A stretch of DNA of 64,000 nt from Rosistilla ulvae (GCF_007741475.1 NZ_CP036261.1:1054001-1118000); one strand, 5' to 3'; shown: positions 38,046 to 47,437, counted from the stretch's first letter. Notes: a model not told the origin generated them from the sequence alone. A program made the numbers and translations.

Positions 38046-39008
38046 TCAATGACTCCGCTTGTCGATCATATCGGCCAGAAGTGCAAAAAAGGTTGTGTTC
38101 ATTCCGAACAGCAACAGCATCAAGGTCTTCTCGGTCAGATCGCCTAGGAAGAATACGTCATAACCGAGCGAGACGGTGAATCCGAGCAGCATTAACCCGC
38201 AGAATGGTCCCAGCACGCGCAGCGGTGCAAAATACATCCCCATCCGCGCGATCAATTGCACGAATCGCAGCGTGTCGCGGATCGGTTTGATCTTCGATTT
38301 GCCGATCCGATGTGCGTAACTGATCGGTTCGTAATGAACGCTGTGCCCGTTGGTCATGAAGGCCAACGTGCTGGTTGTGGTGAAGCTGAAGCCGTCGGAG
38401 TACATGTGGATGAACTTCTCCGCCGTCTCCTTTTTGAAGACTCGCAAACCCGAGTTCAGGTCGGGGATCTTGCGGTTGGCGATCCACGACGCGTATCCCT
38501 TCAGGAAGAACTTGGGGATACTGCGGATCTTGGAGTAGTGGACATCTTTGCCGGTTCGCGAGCCGACGACCATGTCGTAGTTCTCGGCGAGTTTCACGAG
38601 TTCGCCGATCCGTTGGTTCGGATACGTGCCGTCGGCGTCGGTGATCACGATCAGCGGAGCCGACGCGTGGCGGATCCCCGTTTTTAGGGCCGCACCGTAG
38701 CCGCGGTTTTCCGGGTGCGTGATCACGACGATGTCGCGATGCGATTGTTTGATCTGTTGCAGCTTTTCCGCCGTGCCGTCAGTCGATCCGTCGTCGACGA
38801 CGATCATCTCGACGCGTTGCGGGCCGATCAGCATGTGCCGCAACTGGACGATCGCGTCGGGCAACGCACCCGCTTCGTTGTAGCAGGGGACGATCACCGA
38901 GTAGTGCGGTCGCTGCGGAGGCAGAGATTCTTCGGTCGCTCCCCCCTGCTCTACTTCTTGCGTGATCAGCGTCGTCAGGAATTCGGGGAACGTCGGTTCG
39001 GTTTGCAT
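38046..39008 (-). CDS. Family 2 glycosyltransferase (DPM1/GtrB-like) with C-terminal membrane helices
   Basis: The 320-residue protein has a GT-A core: YSVIVPCYNEAGALPDAI (about 36-53), VEMIVVDDGSTDGTAEKL, NRGYGAALKTGIRHASAP, the metal-binding ITDADGTYP and VVGSRTG. The product then has LNSGLRVFKK and ends in two membrane helices (about 255-278 and 288-310). This is the polyprenyl-phosphate-sugar synthase layout (nucleotide sugar plus undecaprenyl phosphate). It leads a minus-strand set with two methyltransferases and GtrA, separated from the next gene by 204 bp. Sugar identity cannot be read from sequence. Confidence 0.92.
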   Translation of the reverse strand: MQTEPTFPEFLTTLITQEVEQGGATEESLPPQRPHYSVIVPCYNEAGALPDAIVQLRHMLIGPQRVEMIVVDDGSTDGTAEKLQQIKQSHRDIVVITHPENRGYGAALKTGIRHASAPLIVITDADGTYPNQRIGELVKLAENYDMVVGSRTGKDVHYSKIRSIPKFFLKGYASWIANRKIPDLNSGLRVFKKETAEKFIHMYSDGFSFTTTSTLAFMTNGHSVHYEPISYAHRIGKSKIKPIRDTLRFVQLIARMGMYFAPLRVLGPFCGLMLLGFTVSLGYDVFFLGDLTEKTLMLLLFGMNTTFFALLADMIDKRSH

Positions 39009-39200
39009 CGCGTTGGCAACCCAATGGAGTCATCGGACGGTTTGGCGGCAAGCGGCATTGCTTTTTTGATGTGCCGCGCCGGTGGCCGCTGCAAAAAAGC
39101 AGGGCCTAGTCTGTCCATACAACTTCCGCATGGGTGAATGCAAGTTCATCCTGGGGTGATAGCAAAGGAACTCCCGTGCCTCGTCGGGCACGGATTGCAG

Positions 39201-39268
39201 ATGGTCGCCTTTCGCTCCGCGAAAGTGCGCCATGCGAACCGCACTTTCGCGGAGCGAAAGGCGACCAT
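39201..39268. repeat. 29-bp perfect inverted repeat at the head of the tandem array
   Basis: The segment 39201-39229 (starting ATGGTCGCCTTTCGCTCCG) is the exact reverse complement of 39240-39268 with a 10-nt loop. The right arm is also the first unit head of the direct array that continues to 39637, so the array starts with one flipped copy. Confidence 0.85.
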
Positions 39269-39637
39269 GGCGATACTAGCACGACGCGCCAGCGAGTGTT
39301 TAGAAGTGAACGTTGACGGTTTGTTCACTCGCTTGCGCTTCGTGCTGGTATGGGACGCACTTTCGCAGAGCGAAAGGCGACCATGGCGATACTAGCACGA
39401 CGCGCTAGCGAGTGTTTAGAAGTGAACGTTGAGGGTGTGGTTCACTCGCTTGCGCTTCGTGCTGGTATGGGGCGCACTTTCGGGGAGCGAAAGGCGACCA
39501 TGGCGATACTGGCACGACGCGCTAGCGAGTGTTGAGAGGCGAGTGTTGAGAACTCACTCGCTTGCGCTTCGTGCTGGTATACGAACCGCACTTTCGCGGA
39601 GCGAAAGGCGACCATGGCACGACGCGCTAGCGAGTGT
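39240..39637. repeat. Tandem array of ~116-bp units, each containing a hairpin
   Basis: Unit heads CGCACTTTCG(C/G)(G/A)GAGCG begin at 39240, 39356, 39473 and 39587 (spacings 116, 117, 114 bp), the fourth being truncated at about 39637. Each complete unit continues with AAAGGCGACCATGG and a hairpin formed by AGCACGACGCGCTAGCGAGTG and the matching CACTCGCTTGCGCTTCGTGC. Units differ by scattered substitutions and by the loop sequence. The array fills most of the 650-bp gap 39009-39658 between a GT2 start (minus) and the RND stop (minus). No protein-coding character. Confidence 0.85.
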
Positions 39638-39658
39638 TCTTGTCAGGGTGCGATTCCC

Positions 39659-42600
39659 TTACGCTTCGTCGGTCGATGAGGGTTCTGGCGTGGGGCTGGC
39701 CAACAGGTAGTAGAAGACCGGGGTCAAGAAGATCCCGAAGAAGGTCACGCCTAGCATTCCGGAGAAGACGGCGATACCGAGGGTCGATCGCATCTCCGCT
39801 CCCGCACCGCTGGCCAGGGCCAACGGGACAACGCCCAGGATAAAGGCGAGCGAGGTCATGATGATCGGCCGCAAACGCAGACGGCACGCTTTGATCGTGG
39901 CGTCGAATTTGCTGAGTCCCGCTTCTTGCTGCTCCTTGGCAAATTCAACGATCAAGATCGCGTTTTTACTCGCCAACCCGACCAAGACGATAAACCCAAT
40001 CTGGACGAAGATGTTGATGTCGCGGCCGGTCAGCGCGATGCCGATCACTGCACACAACAAGCACATCGGGACGACCAGCACGACCGCCAGCGGCAGCTTC
40101 AGACTTTCGTATTGCGCCGCGAGGACCAGGAAGACGAGGACGACGGCTAAGCCGAATACGATCAGCGCGGTGTTGCCCGCTTGGATCTGCAGGAAGGTGA
40201 GTTCGGTCCACTCGGTGTCGAAGCCAAACGGTAGGGTTTCGGCCACCACTTTCTCGACGATCTTGATCGTGTCGCCGGAGCTGACCCCTGGCATCGCGAC
40301 GCCGTTGATCGCCGTGGCGGTGAAGCCGTTGTACCGCATCACCGCGGCGGGGCCGGTCGTATCTTCGACGCGAGCCAGCGTTCCCAGCGGCACCATCTGC
40401 CCGGTCTGGCTGCGAACGTACAGTTGCGTGACTTGATCGGGAGTCAGACGGTACAGCGGGTCGGCTTGCAGGTTGACTTGCCAGGTGCGGCCGAAGGCGT
40501 TGAAGTCGTTGACGTAATATCCGCCCAGGTAGGTCTGCAGCGTCGTGAAGACTTCGTTGAGTGCGACGTTCATCGATTTGCACTTTTCGCGATCGACGTC
40601 GATGAACATCTGCGGCGTGTTGGCCCGAAAGCCGCTCCGCATCCCCAGGATCGTCGGCTCGCTGGAGCCTTTGATGGACAGTTGCGTCGTCGCTTTTTCC
40701 AGTTCGGTCAGCCCCAGTTGGCCGATATCGCGGACGATGATCTTGAAGCCGCTGCCACTGCCCAGGCCATCGACTGGCGGCGGTCCAAAGACCGAAACGC
40801 GAGCGTCGAGAATCTGGCTGGCGGCAAGCTTGCGGACTCGAGTTGCGATCTGTTCGGAATAGAGCGACGCTTCCTCGCGATCATGGAACGGATCCAACAG
40901 CACGAAGATCGACGCGAAGTTCGATCCCACGGCATTCTGCACGATCGATTGGCCAACGATTTCCAGCGTATGGTTGATCCCGGCGATGCCTTCGGTCTCC
41001 TCGCCCGGAACCTCCCCTTTGGCGTGGGAGTCTTTCCCGGTCTTGTCGGCTTGCACGCGTTGGCTCAGTAGCTCGCTGTTGCCGCTGCGCTGGCCGAGCA
41101 AGATGTGGCTGAGTTGCTTTACGACTTCTTCGCTTCGTTCCAGCGAGGCCGAATCGGGCAACTGCACGTCGACCAGCAGGTAGCCTTTGTCCTGGGCCGG
41201 AACAAATCCGGTCGGAACTGTGGTCATCCCTTTATAGGTTCCCCACAGCAGGCCGGCGTAGATCACCAAAACCACGACCGATAGTCGCAGCAACCATCCG
41301 GCCGTGCGAGCGTATGCGTCGGACATGGTGCCGAAAAAACGATTGAAGAGGTTAAAGAACCATCCGAAGAGAAAGTTGAGCACGCGAGTCAGCGGATCGC
41401 GCTGTTCCGATTTGGGACGCAGCAGCAACGCGCTTAACGCGGGGCTGAGGGTCAGCGAGTTGATGGCGCTGAAGAAGGTGGAGACAGCGATCGTTGCAGC
41501 GAATTGCTGAAAGAATTGCCCGGTGATTCCCGTGATGAAAAGGCATGGGATAAAGACGCACATCAGGACCAACGAGATCGCGATGATCGGCGTCGTTACC
41601 TCGTGCATCGCTTGTTGAGCCGCTTCGACAGGCGTCGCGCCATGTTCAAGTTTGTGCTCGATCGCTTCGACGACCACGATCGCATCGTCGACTACAATTC
41701 CAATCGCCAGGACCAATCCAAACAGCGAGAGGTTGTTGAGGCTGAAACCGATGCCGGCCATGACGGCAAAGGTTCCGATGATCGCCACGGGAACGGCAAT
41801 CAACGGGATGATCGCCGCTCGCCACGACTGCAGGAAGACCAACACCACAACGGCGACCAACAGGATCGCGTCGCGCAGCGATTTGAAGACTTCGAAGATC
41901 GATTCGGAGATAAACGGCGTGGTGTCGTAGCTGATCGAATATTCGATGCCTGCCGGAAACCGCTGGCTCAATTCATCCATCTTGGCGCGGACGGCATCGG
42001 CGGTGTCCAACGCGTTGGATCCTGGCAGTTGGTAGATCATCAGCCCCGATGCCGGCACGCCATCGAGATTGCACATCGTGTCTTCGAAGCCGGCGCCGAA
42101 GTCGATTCCGCCGAACTTCTTGCCGCTGTCGTCGGTTCGCTCTTTCGTCACGACATCGCTCAACCGAACGATCTGGCCGTCTTCGCCCGTCTTGATCACG
42201 ATCGCCGAAAACTGCTCCGGCGACGTCAGCCGGCCGAGCGTCTTTAAGGTGTATTGGAAGTCCAAGCCTTTGGGGACCGGCGGCCGGCCCAGGGAGCCCG
42301 CGGCAACTTGGACGTTCTGTTCCTTCAGGGCTGAGATCACGTCGCTGGCGGTCAAATCTAAGACCGTCATGCGGCTGGGATCCAACCAAACTCGCATGCT
42401 GTAATCGCGTTGTCCTATGATCGTGATGTTGCCAACGCCGTTGATTCGGGCCAGTTCATCTTTGATGCGGATCGTGGCGTAGTTGCTCAGGTACAACTGG
42501 TCGCGCGACTGGTCGGGTGAAAACAGGTTCACCGCAAGCAACGCGTTGGATGAGCTTTTCACTACCGAGACGCCGTTGCTTTTGACTTCGGCTGGCAATA

Positions 42601-42949
42601 CCGGCGTGGCTAGATTGACGCGGTTCTGGACCAGGACCTGAGCCATGTCGAGATCGGTGCCGACGGCAAACGTGACAGTCAACGAGTAGCCGCCATCGTT
42701 GGTCGATTGGCTGGACATATACAGCATGTTTTCGACGCCGGTCACCTGCTGTTCGATCGGCGCCGCGACGGTATCGGCCACGACCTCGCTGCTCGCCCCC
42801 GGGTATTTTGTCGTCACCAAAACCGATGGTGGCGTGATCTCGGGGTATTGCGCAATCGGCAGCGTCCAGACGAAGATGCTGCCGGCCAAAACGATCAAGA
42901 CCGAGATGACACAGGCGAAGATGGGACGCGTGATAAAAAATTGCGACAT
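39659..42949 (-). CDS. RND efflux pump inner-membrane transporter (HAE1/AcrB type)
   Basis: The 1096-residue protein begins MSQFFITRPIFACVISVLIVLAG, the canonical HAE1 start, and has 12 membrane helices with two large periplasmic loops. TM4 carries the proton-relay pair D417-D418 in AIGIVVDDAIVVVEAIEH. The pore-domain and funnel segments (YPEITPPSVLVTTKYPGAS, VQNRVNLATPVLP) are typical. It exports hydrophobic or amphiphilic compounds using proton motive force. It lies 53 bp downstream of its adaptor gene. No outer-membrane TolC gene is adjacent, so the channel must come from elsewhere or be different in this envelope. It is slightly longer than Escherichia coli AcrB, with an insertion (TGKDSHAKGEVPGEETEG) in the second periplasmic half. 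Confidence 0.95.
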   Translation of the reverse strand: MSQFFITRPIFACVISVLIVLAGSIFVWTLPIAQYPEITPPSVLVTTKYPGASSEVVADTVAAPIEQQVTGVENMLYMSSQSTNDGGYSLTVTFAVGTDLDMAQVLVQNRVNLATPVLPAEVKSNGVSVVKSSSNALLAVNLFSPDQSRDQLYLSNYATIRIKDELARINGVGNITIIGQRDYSMRVWLDPSRMTVLDLTASDVISALKEQNVQVAAGSLGRPPVPKGLDFQYTLKTLGRLTSPEQFSAIVIKTGEDGQIVRLSDVVTKERTDDSGKKFGGIDFGAGFEDTMCNLDGVPASGLMIYQLPGSNALDTADAVRAKMDELSQRFPAGIEYSISYDTTPFISESIFEVFKSLRDAILLVAVVVLVFLQSWRAAIIPLIAVPVAIIGTFAVMAGIGFSLNNLSLFGLVLAIGIVVDDAIVVVEAIEHKLEHGATPVEAAQQAMHEVTTPIIAISLVLMCVFIPCLFITGITGQFFQQFAATIAVSTFFSAINSLTLSPALSALLLRPKSEQRDPLTRVLNFLFGWFFNLFNRFFGTMSDAYARTAGWLLRLSVVVLVIYAGLLWGTYKGMTTVPTGFVPAQDKGYLLVDVQLPDSASLERSEEVVKQLSHILLGQRSGNSELLSQRVQADKTGKDSHAKGEVPGEETEGIAGINHTLEIVGQSIVQNAVGSNFASIFVLLDPFHDREEASLYSEQIATRVRKLAASQILDARVSVFGPPPVDGLGSGSGFKIIVRDIGQLGLTELEKATTQLSIKGSSEPTILGMRSGFRANTPQMFIDVDREKCKSMNVALNEVFTTLQTYLGGYYVNDFNAFGRTWQVNLQADPLYRLTPDQVTQLYVRSQTGQMVPLGTLARVEDTTGPAAVMRYNGFTATAINGVAMPGVSSGDTIKIVEKVVAETLPFGFDTEWTELTFLQIQAGNTALIVFGLAVVLVFLVLAAQYESLKLPLAVVLVVPMCLLCAVIGIALTGRDINIFVQIGFIVLVGLASKNAILIVEFAKEQQEAGLSKFDATIKACRLRLRPIIMTSLAFILGVVPLALASGAGAEMRSTLGIAVFSGMLGVTFFGIFLTPVFYYLLASPTPEPSSTDEA

Positions 42950-43002
42950 CGAGTTCTAGCCGTACAGAGTTTGGGTGGGATCGGATCGTAACAGCCGGGA
43001 CG

Positions 43003-44166
43003 TTATTTCGCCTGCGGTGTTGGATCGACGGTCATGCCGGGCTGGATCAATTGCAGTCCCGCGACCACGACCGATTCGTTGGGCTTGATTCCCGATAGCA
43101 CGACGCGTTGGTTTCCCCGGCGATCCCCCAGTGTCACCGTCCGGTGCTCGACCTTGTTTTCCGAATTCACGACGTAGACAAAGTTGGTCGCTTGGTCGGT
43201 TCCAATCGCTGTGTCGCGAACCAGGATCGCTTCGTGAGGATCCGAGACGGGAACCTTCACGCGGACGAACATCCCCGGTTTCAGCAAGCCGTCTTTGTTG
43301 GGAAACAGTCCACGCAGTTGCGAGGTGCCGGTCTGTTGGTCGATCTTCACTTCGACGTAATCCAACACACCCTCGTGCGGGAAGTCCTTTTCGTCTTGCA
43401 GTTGCAAGTAGCACGGAATCTTCAAGTCCGCCAACGTATTGGCCTCCTTGAAGTCCTCGCCACCCATTTCGCGTTGGCGTCGCATGACGCGCAAGCGAAC
43501 GTTTTCATCGATGTTGACGACGGCTTTGATTGGTTGATCGCTGACGACTGTCGTCAAATGCGTGCCGCCCACCAATCCGCCGGTGACGTAGTTGCCATCG
43601 TCTAGCAGAGCGCGATCGACGCGGCCGGTGACCGGCGACAAGATTTTTGTGTAATCGACGTCCAGCTTGACGCGAGCCACGTCGGCATTGGCCGACTTCA
43701 GCTGCGCTTGAGCTTCGGCCACTGTGGCTTGATCTTGATCGTATTCCTGGCGCGAGACCGCGTTGTTATCCAACAGTTCCTTCGATCGCTCAAGCGTCTT
43801 CTGTGCCAAGTCCAGCTGGGCTTGGGCGACGTCGATTTGAGCTAACGCTTGGTTGTAGATCGCGATGTATTCGTCTGGTTCGATCGTGAACAGCAAGTCG
43901 CCTTCTTTGACGCGCTGCCCGTCCTCGAAATGAGTCGACAGCAGGAATCCCGAAACCCGCGACTGGATGTTGACGCTCTTATCAGCAGCCAACCGCCCCA
44001 CCAATTCGACAAAATCGGTGACGGAGGTCTGTTCAGCCACCGCGACGGTAACTTTCTGAACCGGGCGTTCCGAAGGGGATGATTGGCTGGTCGAGTCGCC
44101 GCAGCCGACGGCGAGACAGCAGACCAGAGCAACCCCAAGGGCTGGGTACGAGTGGCTAGGAAGCAT
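43003..44166 (-). CDS. RND efflux periplasmic adaptor (membrane fusion) lipoprotein
   Basis: The 387-residue product has a lipoprotein signal with lipobox LAVGC (Cys22). A beta-barrel/lipoyl half-domain (VNIQSRVSGFLLSTHFEDGQRVKEGDLLF) is followed by a coiled-coil hairpin (about 90-150, LAQIDVAQAQLDLAQKTLERS), the second lipoyl half (YTKILSPVTGRVDRALLDDGNYV) and the barrel/MP domains (GLLKPGMFVRVKVPV). It links the inner-membrane RND pump to an outer channel. I start at 44166; the open frame to 44403 is not coding. Cotranscribed with the pump gene. Confidence 0.93.
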   Translation of the reverse strand: MLPSHSYPALGVALVCCLAVGCGDSTSQSSPSERPVQKVTVAVAEQTSVTDFVELVGRLAADKSVNIQSRVSGFLLSTHFEDGQRVKEGDLLFTIEPDEYIAIYNQALAQIDVAQAQLDLAQKTLERSKELLDNNAVSRQEYDQDQATVAEAQAQLKSANADVARVKLDVDYTKILSPVTGRVDRALLDDGNYVTGGLVGGTHLTTVVSDQPIKAVVNIDENVRLRVMRRQREMGGEDFKEANTLADLKIPCYLQLQDEKDFPHEGVLDYVEVKIDQQTGTSQLRGLFPNKDGLLKPGMFVRVKVPVSDPHEAILVRDTAIGTDQATNFVYVVNSENKVEHRTVTLGDRRGNQRVVLSGIKPNESVVVAGLQLIQPGMTVDPTPQAK

Positions 44167-44275
44167 GATGGACTTTTCCCCAGAGATCAGCGAAGCGGGC
44201 GTCGGACGGACGGTTGAATGGAATTCATAACAGGCACGGCCGCGAGGCGAAAGACGTACCACGCCGTTGGCGGTG

Positions 44276-44626
44276 CTAACCAAATGGTTTGAACCAGACC
44301 GGATTCGCGCGATTCTCCGGCTTGCGTAGCGTCGCGGCCCGTTGGGGGCTGCGGAGATACCATTGGCCGCCATCGGAATCGTACAGCTCCACCGTCCCCA
44401 CAATCACACCTCTCGGCAGATCGTCGCAGGCGACATCGGTGATTCCGTAATCGTCCATCCATTCGGCTTCGTCGTTAGCATCGTACCGCCCCAGCCCCGC
44501 ATAGATATAGATTCGTTCTCGGATCTTGGTCGCGGAGCCGCGGTATTCGATCTGCTTGATTCCACGCATGATCGCTTCGGCATGCGGCTGGCGAATGCTG
44601 AGTGCTCGTGTTGGGTGACTCGTCAT
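44276..44626 (-). CDS. ASCH-domain protein
   Basis: The 116-residue cytosolic protein is a stand-alone ASCH domain: ALSIRQPHAEAIMRGIKQIEYRG at 8-30 is the diagnostic N-terminal helix and G-x-K-x-x-E-x-R motif, followed by ERIYIYAG and the strand GVIVGTVELYD. ASCH proteins have a PUA-like fold and are thought to bind RNA; some hydrolyse N4-acetylcytidine. It is on the same strand as the efflux genes, 109 bp upstream, with no evident functional link. Confidence 0.85.
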   Translation of the reverse strand: MTSHPTRALSIRQPHAEAIMRGIKQIEYRGSATKIRERIYIYAGLGRYDANDEAEWMDDYGITDVACDDLPRGVIVGTVELYDSDGGQWYLRSPQRAATLRKPENRANPVWFKPFG

Positions 44627-44747
44627 TAAACTGTGCCTTCGTACTGTTTGTGTGTCGCGGTTCCTGTGGTTGTAAGTTTAGTGGTTGGATGTGTGGTGTG
44701 TTGCTCGGTTGCGGAGCCGGCGGACGCTGTTGCGGTTGGCGCTCCGA

Positions 44748-44819
44748 CAAGCCGATCGACAGCGTCGAAGCGCGGTCGTGGCGGGCTTGGCGGTCGTCAA
44801 ACGGGGAAAGAGCTACCGC
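44748..44819 (-). other. Non-coding remnant sharing a coding motif with the gene at 46553-47437
   Basis: The minus-strand translation of this intergenic stretch reads DRQARHDRASTLSIGL, matching DRQVRHDRVRMLSVGL inside the unknown membrane protein (about 46684-46755); the two DNA stretches are about 70% identical over some 70 nt. It sits in the 186-bp gap between the ASCH and amidohydrolase genes and has no start or surrounding gene of its own. It may be a fragment of a duplicated gene or a dispersed sequence that happens to be translated in one place. Confidence 0.5.
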
Positions 44820-46537
44820 GACTGGTAGATCGATTTTCCGTCGAGCCATGTGGAGATGACTTGAGTCTTGCGGATCTGATCGTCGCTGCAGGTCAGTAGA
44901 TCGGTATCGACGATGACGAAGTCGGCTCGCTTGCCCGGTTCCAGCGATCCTGTCTCTTGTTCGTTCCGCATCATCCAAGCATTGTTGATCGTGTAGAAGC
45001 GAATCATTTGCTGCCGCGAAATCGCTTGCTCTGCATGGATCGGCTTGTCGTGCCAACGGGCTGTACGTGTGACAGCGACCCACATGCCGAGAAACGGGTT
45101 GTAAGGATTCACGCTGCGTAGCGAGCCGATCTTTTGCATGTGGTCGCTGCCGCCACCCGCTCTCACACCTGCATCGAAAAGACTGCGCAGCGGAATGAAG
45201 TATTTCAGTCGCGGTTCACCAAACTGAGCGACCAAGGTGCGAGCGTCTAAGTAGAGCCAAGCCGGTTGCAGATCGACGCCAATCCCAATTTTTGCCGCGG
45301 TGTCGATCGATCGTTTGCTCATGAAGCTCGAATGCGTCAGCGTCGATCGCGTCGGCCCGACGGGAATCTCGGTGTTCACTTTCTCAAACGCATCGACCAG
45401 CGAATCGACAGCGGCGTCCCCCTGGCAGTGCGCGGTGAAGGCAAGGTTGCGTTGAACACAGGCGCGGACAAGCGATTCGATCCGCTGTTGATCGATATAT
45501 TGCATGCCCCGGTAGTTCGGGTCGTCGATGCCGTAGATCGTGCTGATGCCCCACGGTTGATTGAAGTAGGCGCTGCCGGTCAGCATCCCGCCATCTTCAA
45601 AGACTTTGACGCCGATCACACCAAGTCTGGGATCGGGGGCAGAGAAATAGGGATCGGCAGCGATAGTGTCCAATTTCTTTTCGATCGCCGCGAGGTCGCC
45701 GTTGGGATTCAGGCTGCGCGACATTCGCACGCGGATCTGCAAACGATTCGATTTCAGCAGTCGAGCGTATTGTGCTCGTGCCGAGTCGTTGCAATTGCGA
45801 TCGATGATACCGGTGATGCCCCAGCGGTTGTAATCGTCGAAAAGCATTTCCAAGCGGTCGTCGCGTTCGGCTTCGGTCAGCTTTTTCGCGGATCGATTCG
45901 GGCGAGATTTAAAGACCGCGGATGCTTTGCGCAACACGCCGGTCGGTTCCCCAGTGGCCGGATCGACCATCACGTTTTCAGGATGTTGGCGAGCAAATTC
46001 CTTGTCGATTCCGTTTTCCTTCAGCCCCAGCGAGTTGGTGCTTCCATCGGGGCCTGTTCGAAAGGAGACGGGATGTTCGGGGGCGGCCGAATCGAGTTCA
46101 TCGCGGGTCGGGTAACGTTGCTCGCGCAACCGTGTAATAAAGACCTGCGAGAGGTGGATCCATTCTCCCTTGGGAACGACATTGGCGCGGCTGCGCACGT
46201 AACTTAAGACATCGTCGATCGAATCCATCGGCGGGATTTCATGATCGGCTTCGTAGGTGCTCGCACTACTCGGGTGGACGTGGGAATCGATAAGGCCTGG
46301 CAAAACCATCCGCCCCTGCAATTCGACGATTTGGGTATCGGGCCCGATTTCTGCTTCGATGTCCGATGCATCGCCGGTCGCCACGATCCGTCCATCGCGA
46401 ATCGCCATCGCATCGACGACACGAAAGGTCTCATCGACAGTAACGATCTTGCCACCGCGGAGCACGAGGTTTGCGGGTTGAGCCAACGCACCGGCGGAGG
46501 CGAGAAGGCAGCTGAGAAAAACGGCAGTCGGTCTCAT
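44813..46537 (-). CDS. Exported amidohydrolase (YtcJ-like, metal-dependent)
   Basis: The 574-residue product has a signal peptide (FLSCLLASAGALA). The composite domain entry ANLVLRGGKIVTVDETF leads to the metal-binding HxH in LPGLIDSHVHPSS (about 83-95). Later metal ligands are in FTAHCQGDAAVDSL and STLTHSSFMS, and the catalytic Asp is in GGSDHMQKIGSL. The C-terminal beta-domain re-forms with GSLEPGKRADFVIVDTDLL. YtcJ-like enzymes are of uncertain substrate (amides, N-acyl compounds). Its export is usual for planctomycetes. It follows the unknown protein at 46553 with only 15 bp between, so they are likely one transcript. Confidence 0.9.
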   Translation of the reverse strand: MRPTAVFLSCLLASAGALAQPANLVLRGGKIVTVDETFRVVDAMAIRDGRIVATGDASDIEAEIGPDTQIVELQGRMVLPGLIDSHVHPSSASTYEADHEIPPMDSIDDVLSYVRSRANVVPKGEWIHLSQVFITRLREQRYPTRDELDSAAPEHPVSFRTGPDGSTNSLGLKENGIDKEFARQHPENVMVDPATGEPTGVLRKASAVFKSRPNRSAKKLTEAERDDRLEMLFDDYNRWGITGIIDRNCNDSARAQYARLLKSNRLQIRVRMSRSLNPNGDLAAIEKKLDTIAADPYFSAPDPRLGVIGVKVFEDGGMLTGSAYFNQPWGISTIYGIDDPNYRGMQYIDQQRIESLVRACVQRNLAFTAHCQGDAAVDSLVDAFEKVNTEIPVGPTRSTLTHSSFMSKRSIDTAAKIGIGVDLQPAWLYLDARTLVAQFGEPRLKYFIPLRSLFDAGVRAGGGSDHMQKIGSLRSVNPYNPFLGMWVAVTRTARWHDKPIHAEQAISRQQMIRFYTINNAWMMRNEQETGSLEPGKRADFVIVDTDLLTCSDDQIRKTQVISTWLDGKSIYQSR

Positions 46538-46552
46538 GACGGGGCTCTGGGG

Positions 46553-47437
46553 TCAGGTGGGGTCGGACGGTGGATCGGTTGGCGGCGCAGCGGGAGCGAG
46601 CGGCAGGCCCATCTTTTTGAGGCTGGGCAGGTGTTGGCTCCAGTCGATTCTATAAGGAACATCGATCGGGCGTTCGCCGTCGTGCAGGCCAACCGACAGC
46701 ATCCGCACGCGGTCGTGTCGGACTTGGCGGTCGACCAGCGGCATGTCTTTGTCGCGCGACGACTTCGCTTCTTCGGCGGCTAGTTTTTGTTCTGCTTGCC
46801 AGACACATGCGATCCTGTGCAGCGCGACGACACGGAACCAGTGCCACGGCTTTTCGACTAACAGATGATCGCGGCACCAGTTCCAGTCGGCGAACCGCTG
46901 CAGATCGGCGGGACGGATCAGAAAACAGCGAACACATTTTTTGCGGACGAACTGGCGGTCTTCACATGTCATGGCGAACAGCCACGTCTGACGTTCGAAC
47001 GGCGTCGTCGCCAGAAGTCCCGCGATGTGGCCCAACGCATCGTTGAGCATTTCGAAACCAAGCGTTCCGTCGGTCTTCAGGATCGGATTGCTGAGTGTCG
47101 TTTGATCTGCCAGTTTGTTGATCTCGTCGCGGACGGCGATGTTGTCGTAGAGATCGTTGAGCGTCGTCTTAGGGGCGACGTTGCGAAACAGCAGCACATG
47201 GTTGTCTGAGCTGCCAGTCGCCGGCGATGCCTCATCCACGGGAGACAATTGATGCATCTGAAAAATAAAATCGTCCGAATCGCCCGCCTGCATCCGCTGC
47301 AGCGCATTGAGCCGTTTGCGAAACAACAGGAACCAACTGGCGGCAAACCCCGACAGGAACCCCAACGCTTTGCCGAGCAATTCGGGAAACAGACGCTCCC
47401 ACTGCAACGTCGACAACCAATCGAAAAACATCTGCAT
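46553..47437 (-). CDS. Hypothetical membrane-anchored protein (294 aa)
   Basis: Family not recognised. The N-terminus has one hydrophobic helix (LLGKALGFLSGFAASWFLLF, about 20-39) followed by a basic stretch, suggesting a single-pass anchor with a cytoplasmic body. The body has NHVLLFRNVAPKTTLNDLYDN, a Cys-containing segment (CVRCFLIRPADL), then the DRQVRHDRVRMLSVGL motif near residue 245, and a Pro-rich end. No enzyme motif is visible. It directly precedes the amidohydrolase by 15 bp on the same strand, so the two may be coexpressed. Confidence 0.65.
   Translation of the reverse strand: MQMFFDWLSTLQWERLFPELLGKALGFLSGFAASWFLLFRKRLNALQRMQAGDSDDFIFQMHQLSPVDEASPATGSSDNHVLLFRNVAPKTTLNDLYDNIAVRDEINKLADQTTLSNPILKTDGTLGFEMLNDALGHIAGLLATTPFERQTWLFAMTCEDRQFVRKKCVRCFLIRPADLQRFADWNWCRDHLLVEKPWHWFRVVALHRIACVWQAEQKLAAEEAKSSRDKDMPLVDRQVRHDRVRMLSVGLHDGERPIDVPYRIDWSQHLPSLKKMGLPLAPAAPPTDPPSDPT

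Noticed and set aside
39240-39637. Possible CRISPR array
   Set aside because: The repeated unit is about 116 bp with the internal sequence also repeated; there are no unique spacers of constant length and no cas genes nearby.
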